The position numbers and the translations under genes are program-made. From Verrucomicrobiaceae bacterium (GTDB lineage: Bacteria; Verrucomicrobiota; Verrucomicrobiia; Verrucomicrobiales; Verrucomicrobiaceae): DNA of 59,209 nucleotides. The DNA lies in contig JAIYDW010000121.1 in assembly GCA_027487315.1 (NCBI GenBank), positions 1-59,209 on the forward strand, given 5' to 3'. Under the pieces are notes generated by a model. That model saw only the letters and a program-made list of their open reading frames with translations, had not been told where the DNA came from and searched no databases. Below, piece after piece: positions 52,689-59,209 of this stretch (positions are counted from its first letter, which is position 1; each line of letters starts with the position of its first letter).

Positions 52689-55600
52689 ATGAAAATCCAT
52701 CATTGCTTTTCTGTCCTCACTCTTTGCCTTCTCGCCAACACGGTGGCATCAGCTCATAATACGGTGCTGACGCTGCGTCAGGATGATGCGGCGAACACGA
52801 TCTCGGTCTATCGCGAGAACGACAAGGAGGCGATCCTCACGCAGAATGCGCGGCCGGATTTTCGACCTTACCTTCATCCGATCGTAGCTCCGGATGGCAA
52901 GGGCCTGCTGACGGAATATAGCCCTGGGCATCACAAGCATCAGACGGGGCTCTACTGGGGGCTGAAGCAGGTGAACGGGCGCGACTACTTTCACAATCCT
53001 GGCGCGGGCTTCTGGCGCAAGGTGTCGAGCGCGGTGCTCGTGCCGAAAGGCGAGGTGGTGAAGTGGACGACGGTTTATCAACTGCTCGATGCCGAGGGCA
53101 AGCCGGTGATGAACGAGACGCAGGTCTGGACGATGCGCGATAACGATGGCCGTTACTTCCTGGAGCTTGAATGGAAAGGCGAAGGACTCGTGGATTTGAC
53201 CATGGCCAAGCAGCCTTACGGCGGACTCTTTCTACGCATGCCGTGGAAGCCTGGCATGGAAGGCGGCGTGATGAACAGCGTGCGTCAGGGCAATGGGCGT
53301 GCTGAAGGACAGCGCTCGATCTGGATGGATGTCGGCATGAAAGTGGATGGCCGCGAGGACCAGGCTCACATCGCGATTTTTGATCATCCGAAGAATGTGG
53401 GCTACCCGCAGCATTGGCGTGTGGATGGGCAGATGGGCGTGGGGCCTTGTCGTGCGATTACGGGCGATTGGAAGATTGCCAAGGGCAAGTCCGAGACAGT
53501 GCGGCATCAGTTCTTTGTTTATACGGGCAAGCTCAACGATGTGGAAGTCACAGATGCGTGGAAGGCCTACACCGGCCAGGGTTCAGATGCAGTGATGTGG
53601 GGCATCGCCAAGGCGGCGGGTAAAGAGGCGGCATTTCTCACTGGCGAACAAGCGGTGGCGAAGATGACCGTGCCTGAAGGTTTCGAGGCGAAGCTCGCTG
53701 CGGTCGAGCCGATGATCACACAGCCGATGGCGTTTTGCTGGGATGATCGAGGGCGGCTTTGGGTCGCGGAGAATCGCGATTATGAAGCACGCGGCACCGG
53801 CTTCTCCGCCGATGGCAACAGCCGCATTCTGATTCTCGAAGACACGAATGGCGACGGGAATTTCGACACGCGCCAAGTCTTCCTCGAAGGCATTCCCTTT
53901 CCCGCCGCCATTGCGGTCGGGTTCGACGGACTCTGGCTCGGCGCGCCGCCCAATCTGCTCTTCGTGCCCGACAAGGATCACGATGACAAAGCCGACGGAG
54001 CCTTCGAAGTTCGCCTCACCGGGTGGGGGATTCAGGATCGCCACGAGACCTTAAACAGCTTCAATTGGGGACCCGATGGCTGGCTCTACGGCTGCCAGGG
54101 CTTTGCTACACGCTCGACCGTGGGCAAGCCGGTCGGTGGCGGCAAAATCTTCCACAAGGGCGATTCGTTCCCTGCCGAGATTCCGGTGAAGGATGGTCAA
54201 TACATCGACGGCGGCGTTTGGCGTTATCATCCCACGAAGGACCGCTTCGAAGTCGTCGCGCACGGCTTCAGCAATCCGTGGGGGATGGACTTCGATGACC
54301 ACGGCCAGATCTTCATCACTGCCTGCGTGATCCCGCATCTCTGGCATGTGATCCCCGGCGGCATCTATCACCGCCAGGGCGGCAGCCACATCAATCCTTA
54401 CGTCTTCGACGACATCAAGACCATCGCCGATCATCGCCATCGCTCCGCGCATGGCGGTGCGCGCATCTACCTCGCGGATGAGTTCCCGAAGGAATACCGC
54501 GACCGCATCCTCATGGCGAACATCCACGAGCATAATGTGATCACCGACATCCTCAAGCCCAGCGGCTCGGGCTTCATCGGTCATCATGGCGATGAACCGC
54601 TCTTCGCCAATGACAATGCGTGGGTAGGTTTCAGCATGGAGATCGGACCCGACGGCGCGGCTTATGTGCTCGATTGGCATGACACCGAAATCTGTGGCGC
54701 TGCCGTCTACGACAAAGAAACCGGCCGCATCTACCGCCTCGCGCCGAAGGGCCTGCCAGGAAAGACCGGCATCAATCTCGCCGCGCAGACCGATCTCGAA
54801 CTCGTCGGCCTGCTGACGCATCGCAACGATTGGTATAGCCGCCGTGCTCGCGTGCTGCTCCAGCAACGCGCTGCGGCTGGTCAACTCGATGCCGCAGTGC
54901 CTGGGAAGCTGTGGGAACTCTTTGTGCAATCCAAGACCTCCGCGCATCAACTCCGCGCTCTCTGGGCTCTGCACATCACGCAGAATATCCCAGCGGATCG
55001 TTTGCTGCCGTTGCTCGATCATGCTGAGCCGTATGTTCGCGGCTGGGCCATCCAGTTGCTGGGCGAAGATCGTGCTTACAGTCCGGCAGCTTTGGCAAAG
55101 CTCACTGCGATGGCGGAGAAGGACAGCTCGCCCATCGTGCGGCTTTACCTCGCTGCGGCGCTTCAGCGCATGAACGTGGCCGAGCGCTGGCCCATCGCGC
55201 AGAACCTCGTCGCTCATGCCGAGGACGCTACGGATCATAACTTGCCGAAGATGCTTTGGTTTGGCATCGAGCCGATGGTCGAAGCCGACACTACGCGAGC
55301 GATGGCACTCGCCACGCAAAGTAAGATCCCGCTGCTCGCGCCATACATCGCCCGCCGCGCCATCGCTGCCAAACAGCTCGAGCCGATAGCCGCCACACTG
55401 CTGAGCAACACCGATCTCGCCCTGCGTCTCCAGCTTCTCGAAGGCGTGCGTGATGGACTCAAATCGCTGGGCCGCAATGTGGTCACGAAGCCGAAGAACT
55501 GGGACGAAGCCTTTGCCGCGCTCGATGCCACTAAGGATGCAAAATTGAGCGACTTCACTGCGCAGATAGGTCAGCTTTTCGGCGATGCCAAAGCCGCCGA

Positions 55601-56489
55601 AGCACAGCTTGCCGTGCTCAAGGACACAGCGGCACCTATTGAGCGCCGCCAACAAATCCTGACGGCCTTTGCCCGCGATGCGTATGTCGCCGCGCTGCCC
55701 GTGGTGCTGTCCCTGCTCGATGAACCCGCCGTGCGCCGTGATGCCATTCGCGCGCTGTCTTCGTTCGATGCTCCGCAGATCGCGCCGACCTTGATCCAGC
55801 GCTATGCCAAACTTTCCCCTGTTGAGAAAGCTGAGGTCGTCGTCACACTCTCCGCGCGCCGCAGCACCGCGAGCGCCCTAGTCGCTGAGTTGAAGAAGAA
55901 CACCCTTCCGAAGACCGATGTCACCGCCTTTGACGCCCGCCAACTCTACCGCGTGCTCGGGCCATCGTTCGTCGAGTTCTGGGGTCCCATCACCCAGCTC
56001 GCCAGTGATAAGCAGGCTGAGATGGCAAAATACAAAGCCATGCTCACCGATGCCGTGATTGCCAAAGCCAATACCAGTAAGGGTCGCGCCATCTTCGAGC
56101 GCACCTGCATGGGCTGCCACATGCTCTACGGCGCAGGCGGCATTGTCGGCCCCGATCTCACCGGCTCCAATCGCGCCAACCTCGACTACATCCTCGCCCA
56201 GATCATCAACCCCAGCGAGGTCATGCAGGAAAGCTATCAGCTCGTCATCGTCACCACTCGCGATGGCCGCACCCTCTCCGGCACGGTCGCCGCCGAAGAC
56301 AACCAGCAGCTCACGCTCCGCCTTGTCGGCCAGGACAGTGTCGTCACCAAATCCGAAATCCTCTCCCGCGAGAAATCCCCCATCTCCATGATGCCCGAGG
56401 GCTTGCTGAAAACCCTCAAAGACGACGAAGTCCGCGACCTCATCGCGTATCTGCGCACCACCGCACAGGTGCCGCTGCCGAAGCCTTGA
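52689..56489 (+). CDS. DUF6807 + PVC dehydrogenase beta-propeller + HEAT + cytochrome c fusion
   Basis: A 1266-residue exported protein from the ATG at 52689 (MKIHHCFSVLTLCLLANTVASA). Order: DUF6807 (about 25-300; HPIVAPDGKGLLTEYSPGHH, KHQTGLYWGLKQVNGRDYFH), sorbosone-dehydrogenase-like propeller (about 325-690; FCWDDRGRLWVAENRDYEAR, ILILEDTNGDGNFDTRQVF, NSFNWGPDGWLYGCQGF), HEAT-like repeats (about 710-1085), and a C-terminal cytochrome c with CMGCHMLYGAGGIVGPDLTG (heme Cys at about 1140) and a late Met (ISMMPEGLL). By family knowledge it oxidises an extracellular sugar and passes electrons to heme. It ends QVPLPKP. Divergent from the PAS-AraC gene. Confidence 0.92.
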   Translation: MKIHHCFSVLTLCLLANTVASAHNTVLTLRQDDAANTISVYRENDKEAILTQNARPDFRPYLHPIVAPDGKGLLTEYSPGHHKHQTGLYWGLKQVNGRDYFHNPGAGFWRKVSSAVLVPKGEVVKWTTVYQLLDAEGKPVMNETQVWTMRDNDGRYFLELEWKGEGLVDLTMAKQPYGGLFLRMPWKPGMEGGVMNSVRQGNGRAEGQRSIWMDVGMKVDGREDQAHIAIFDHPKNVGYPQHWRVDGQMGVGPCRAITGDWKIAKGKSETVRHQFFVYTGKLNDVEVTDAWKAYTGQGSDAVMWGIAKAAGKEAAFLTGEQAVAKMTVPEGFEAKLAAVEPMITQPMAFCWDDRGRLWVAENRDYEARGTGFSADGNSRILILEDTNGDGNFDTRQVFLEGIPFPAAIAVGFDGLWLGAPPNLLFVPDKDHDDKADGAFEVRLTGWGIQDRHETLNSFNWGPDGWLYGCQGFATRSTVGKPVGGGKIFHKGDSFPAEIPVKDGQYIDGGVWRYHPTKDRFEVVAHGFSNPWGMDFDDHGQIFITACVIPHLWHVIPGGIYHRQGGSHINPYVFDDIKTIADHRHRSAHGGARIYLADEFPKEYRDRILMANIHEHNVITDILKPSGSGFIGHHGDEPLFANDNAWVGFSMEIGPDGAAYVLDWHDTEICGAAVYDKETGRIYRLAPKGLPGKTGINLAAQTDLELVGLLTHRNDWYSRRARVLLQQRAAAGQLDAAVPGKLWELFVQSKTSAHQLRALWALHITQNIPADRLLPLLDHAEPYVRGWAIQLLGEDRAYSPAALAKLTAMAEKDSSPIVRLYLAAALQRMNVAERWPIAQNLVAHAEDATDHNLPKMLWFGIEPMVEADTTRAMALATQSKIPLLAPYIARRAIAAKQLEPIAATLLSNTDLALRLQLLEGVRDGLKSLGRNVVTKPKNWDEAFAALDATKDAKLSDFTAQIGQLFGDAKAAEAQLAVLKDTAAPIERRQQILTAFARDAYVAALPVVLSLLDEPAVRRDAIRALSSFDAPQIAPTLIQRYAKLSPVEKAEVVVTLSARRSTASALVAELKKNTLPKTDVTAFDARQLYRVLGPSFVEFWGPITQLASDKQAEMAKYKAMLTDAVIAKANTSKGRAIFERTCMGCHMLYGAGGIVGPDLTGSNRANLDYILAQIINPSEVMQESYQLVIVTTRDGRTLSGTVAAEDNQQLTLRLVGQDSVVTKSEILSREKSPISMMPEGLLKTLKDDEVRDLIAYLRTTAQVPLPKP

Positions 56490-56708
56490 TGGCAGTGAAC
56501 GCCTGCTTCAGGATCGCATCAATCAAGGGCAGCCTCTGGCTCAAACCCACTAACGCCCTCTTTCAATGATCAACCGTCGTCCCTTCCTCCGCCAAACCGC
56601 ACGTGAAGGCTGGAAGGTGTGAGGCTGACTCACGCTTGTTGCACGCACTCTAGGCGCGTCGAAGCCCTACATCCTCACCCATACAGAATCTCCTGAAACC
56701 TCACTCAC
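56490..56708 (+). other. Spacer before the ThuA gene
   Basis: A 219-base spacer holding a truncated Tat-leader reading frame at 56566 (listed separately) and no other gene. Confidence 0.5.
56566..56622 (+). pseudogene. Remnant of a Tat-signal gene start
   Basis: ATG at 56566 opens MINRRPFLRQTAREGWKV, then TGA. The RRPFLRQ twin-arginine start is typical of exported oxidoreductases and sulfatases in these bacteria, but no hydrophobic core follows. The same frame then meets another stop and reads LVARTLGASKPYILTHTES. It looks like the 5' end of a lost gene. Confidence 0.45.
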
Positions 56709-57644
56709 ATGAAGCATTCACTCTGCCCTTATTTATTCAAACTCTCGATGGTCTTCGGACTGGCGCTCGTTCAGCTCTCAGCCCATGCCGCTGACAAAAA
56801 GAACATCGTGCTCATTGCTGGAAAGCAGAGCCACGGTCCCGGAGCTCATGAACACAACGCGGGCGTCCAGTTGTTCGCGAAATGTCTCCGAGCCGCAGTG
56901 CCGGATTTGGTAGATGTGAAGGTGCATTTAAATGCGGAATGGCCTGCGGAAGAAGAGATCAAATCCGCTGACACCATTTTGATTTATGCGGATGGGTTTA
57001 CCATGCATCCGGCGTTGCAGGGGGATCACCTTCAGCAGCTCGCGGCCGAGATGAAGCGTGGCTGTGGTTTTATGGCGTTGCACTGGGCCACTGAGGTGCC
57101 CAAGAACAAGGGCGAGGCTGAGTTCCTTGATTGGATGGGCGGATACTGCGACCCCATCTGGAGTGTGAATCCGCACTGGCTGGCAAACTTCACCACCCTG
57201 CCCCAGCACCCGATCACCAGCGGTGTGCATCCCTTTTCAACCACAGACGAGTGGTATTTCCACATGCGTTTCCGCAAGGGTATGGCGTCGGTGAAGCCGA
57301 TCTTAACCGCCGTGCCACCGGACTCCACCATGAGCCGTCCTGATGGAGTGCGTTCGGGCAATCCCGATGTCCGCAAGGATGTGGCGAACAAGGTCCCCCA
57401 ACACGTCGCGTGGGCAGCAGAGCGGCCCGGCGGCGGCCGTGGCTTTGGCTTCACAGGTGGCCATTTTCACAAGGGCTGGGCCAACAACGATCAACGGAAG
57501 CTGGTGCTCAACGCGATCCTTTGGACAGCGAAAGCAACCGTTCCCGCCAATGGCGTGGAGTCCGTGGTCACCGAGGAGGATTTGAAACAGAACCTCGACC
57601 CCAAACCCGCTCCAAAAGCCCAGGTTCCACTGCCGAAGCCGTGA
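56709..57644 (+). CDS. ThuA-domain secreted protein
   Basis: A 311-residue exported protein (signal LFKLSMVFGLALVQLSAHA). ThuA/trehalose-utilisation-like glutamine-amidotransferase fold: NIVLIAGKQSHGPGAHEHNA, ILIYADGFTMHPALQGDHLQ, GCGFMALHWATEVPK, HPITSGVHPF, TTDEWYFHMRF and GRGFGFTGGHFHKGWANND. The GAHEHN His cluster is common in the secreted subgroup beside dehydrogenases. The reaction is unknown; some ThuA proteins are linked to disaccharide oxidation products. It ends AQVPLPKP, like the upstream fusion protein. 11 bases precede the next gene, so they are likely co-transcribed. Confidence 0.9.
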   Translation: MKHSLCPYLFKLSMVFGLALVQLSAHAADKKNIVLIAGKQSHGPGAHEHNAGVQLFAKCLRAAVPDLVDVKVHLNAEWPAEEEIKSADTILIYADGFTMHPALQGDHLQQLAAEMKRGCGFMALHWATEVPKNKGEAEFLDWMGGYCDPIWSVNPHWLANFTTLPQHPITSGVHPFSTTDEWYFHMRFRKGMASVKPILTAVPPDSTMSRPDGVRSGNPDVRKDVANKVPQHVAWAAERPGGGRGFGFTGGHFHKGWANNDQRKLVLNAILWTAKATVPANGVESVVTEEDLKQNLDPKPAPKAQVPLPKP

Positions 57645-57655
57645 GATCGCACGCG

Positions 57656-59209
57656 ATGAAAGACTCACTCTGCCTTCGCCTGCTGACGGCGCTTGTCGTT
57701 TTCAGCAATCTTGTCCGCGCCGAAGAACCACCGCTACGTGTGGCGATCACGCCGGATTCGCTGCGCTTTGCGTGGCCGCCTAGCGAGGGAAAGACGGAGA
57801 TTCGCGAGTTACCGCTGCATACCTCGGCGACCGGAGAAGGCAGCGTTTTGTGGAGCGGCGAGGGTGCGGAGGCAACGGTGCCTCGCTTCGATGGCAAACG
57901 CGACCGGTTGTTCGCGAAGTTTGAACGTCGCTCGGGTGGCAAGACGCTTGGTTCGCCGCAGCATGTCACGGATTTCTCCGCGCTCCCGCAGCGGAAGAAC
58001 TCCCTCGGCTCGCTCGCAAACAAGAAAGGGATCGCCTGCCTGCTCGACGTGGAAGATGGCAAGGCGCTCGGCTTCGGGCAGTCGAACCAGAACATCAACA
58101 TCGGCTGGCTGATCGACTGGCAGAGCGTGGAACCCAAGCTCAGCTTCGAGTTTGAGGGTAGAAAGATCGGGCTTCGTCCGGATGCGGTCGCGGCGCTTGA
58201 TCGCGACTTGCAGGCGCTCCACGCGGCGAAGATGCGCGTGACGGGCATCCTCGGGAATTACGTTCCGAAGACCCTGTCACGGACATCGCCGCTCGTGCAT
58301 CCCCTCACTGATCCGGCGACGGTTCCAGAGGGCCCGGCGGCGTTCAATACGGCGACGGAGGAAGGCGTCTTCTTCTACCGTGCGATCCTCCATTGGCTGG
58401 TGGATCGCTACACGCGCGAGGACGCGAAGTTTGGCCAGATCGCCGGGCTCGTGATCGGCAACGAAGTGCAGAACCACTGGGGCTGGTATCACATGGGCGC
58501 GGTCGAGCCGGAGGTGTTGTTGCGCGAATACAGCGTTGCGCTGCGCATCGCCGATCTGGCCACGCGCAGTGTGCATGCGGACTTCCCGATCTTTATCTCG
58601 CTGGACCATCACTGGACGCTTACCGCGACGACGGATCGCACACACGACTTCACCGGCCTGGAGGTTCTGGAAGGAGTCCACGAGCGTGCGAGACGTGAAG
58701 GCGATTTCCCATGGAACCTCGCGCATCATCCGTATCCAGAGAACCTCAGACAGCCAAGCTTTTGGAATGACCGTTCCGCGCCCTTGCGGTTCGATGCGCC
58801 GCGGATCACGTTTCACAATCTCGAGGTGCTGCCCGCCTTCCTGCGCCAGCCGCGCTTCCTTTTCGAGGGTAAGCCACGCCGGATCGTGCTGACCGAACAA
58901 GGCTTTGACTGCCCGCCCGGCCCCGACGGTGAACTCGCGCAAGCCGCCGCTTTCGCGCTCGCGTGGAAAAAGGTGCAGGCGCTGCCAGGCATCGAGTCCT
59001 TTCTTTATCATCGCCACGTCGATCATCCGAACGAAGGCGGTCTCCTCTTCGGCATCCGCGAGCACGATGGCAGTGCGAACGTCAACGGCGCTGGCCGCGC
59101 GCGGAAGCTATGGGATGTCGTGCAAAAGGCCGGCACGCCGGAGGAAGAGGCCGCGTTCGCCTTTGCGCTGCCCATCGTCGGGCGCAAGGACTGGAGTGAT
59201 GTCGTGGCG
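57656..59209 (+). CDS. DUF5722 protein, C-terminus outside window
   Basis: An exported protein with signal LCLRLLTALVVFSNLVRA; 518 codons are open to the window edge. The core matches DUF5722, a TIM-barrel glycosidase-like family: KNSLGSLANKKGIACLLD, FGQIAGLVIGNEVQNHWGWY (NEV..H, with the Glu in a place typical of glycosidase acid/base residues), FISLDHHWT, FPWNLAHHPYPENL and RIVLTEQGFDCPPGPDGELA (a second candidate Glu). No activity is established to my knowledge. It follows ThuA closely, and the G-rich codons match the 50-59 kb cluster. Confidence 0.85.
   Translation, partial: MKDSLCLRLLTALVVFSNLVRAEEPPLRVAITPDSLRFAWPPSEGKTEIRELPLHTSATGEGSVLWSGEGAEATVPRFDGKRDRLFAKFERRSGGKTLGSPQHVTDFSALPQRKNSLGSLANKKGIACLLDVEDGKALGFGQSNQNINIGWLIDWQSVEPKLSFEFEGRKIGLRPDAVAALDRDLQALHAAKMRVTGILGNYVPKTLSRTSPLVHPLTDPATVPEGPAAFNTATEEGVFFYRAILHWLVDRYTREDAKFGQIAGLVIGNEVQNHWGWYHMGAVEPEVLLREYSVALRIADLATRSVHADFPIFISLDHHWTLTATTDRTHDFTGLEVLEGVHERARREGDFPWNLAHHPYPENLRQPSFWNDRSAPLRFDAPRITFHNLEVLPAFLRQPRFLFEGKPRRIVLTEQGFDCPPGPDGELAQAAAFALAWKKVQALPGIESFLYHRHVDHPNEGGLLFGIREHDGSANVNGAGRARKLWDVVQKAGTPEEEAAFAFALPIVGRKDWSDVVA

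Noticed and set aside
1-59209. CRISPR arrays, transposases, integrases, phage genes, rRNA
   Set aside because: No regularly spaced repeats and no such proteins or rRNA segments were recognised.

Overview
The window looks like a chromosomal segment of a Verrucomicrobiota bacterium, most likely from the order Verrucomicrobiales. The basis is its gene families: DUF1552/DUF1592 and PSD1-type (DUF1549/DUF1553) secreted cytochrome proteins, PVC-type membrane-bound dehydrogenases, a TIGR03790 protein, a TIGR04073 exosortase-associated protein, DUF6807 (PmoA-like) and DUF5722 proteins. The placement is an inference from family content; no rRNA is present. DNA is GC-rich. Over the first 50 kb the + strand is strikingly rich in C relative to G: plus-strand genes favour C-ending codons and many minus-strand genes favour G-ending ones.

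Layout. 1-11.1 kb: a CNNM/CBS transporter-like protein cut by the left edge, rimO, a small secreted metal-binding-type protein, a giant SGNH/beta-propeller/cupredoxin dehydrogenase, a DUF1826 protein, an overlapping ugd-rsmB pair and an orphan dhaK. 11.3-22.7 kb: a kefF/G-kefC potassium-efflux pair, a Tat-exported DUF3500-like protein, an unrecognised 237-residue protein, an overlapping beta-lactamase-fold hydrolase and TIGR03790 pair, an aldo/keto reductase, and a DUF1552-DUF1592 operon. 22.8-30.3 kb: rpsO-pnp with terminators, a TIGR04073 protein, a compact tolQ-tolR-tolA-tolB-pal operon with ATGA overlaps, and tRNA-Tyr. 30.3-32.3 kb: a gene-poor accessory stretch directly 3' of the tRNA, holding an orphan gene, a stop-interrupted gene and a small membrane protein. 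32.4-48.0 kb: pyruvate carboxylase, an ECF sigma factor with a putative anti-sigma factor, the SRP RNA with tadA, a PSD1 cytochrome, a Nudix-like protein, manA, moaC, a DUF58 protein, a cobA-hemD fusion and a LysM/L,D-transpeptidase-like protein without its catalytic cysteine.

48.0-59.2 kb is the most unusual part. It is a cluster of mostly secreted proteins: DUF6807, an alpha/beta hydrolase, a GH43-fold protein, a PAS-AraC regulator, a DUF6807-beta-propeller-HEAT-cytochrome c fusion, a ThuA protein and a DUF5722 protein that runs off the window. I infer a regulated carbohydrate-oxidation or degradation locus. From about 50.15 kb the codon and strand composition changes, which fits separate acquisition. 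The GH43 protein appears by eye to lack two of the family's catalytic carboxylates, and two neighbouring proteins end in the same short C-terminal sequence.

No CRISPR array, transposase, integrase or intact prophage was recognised.
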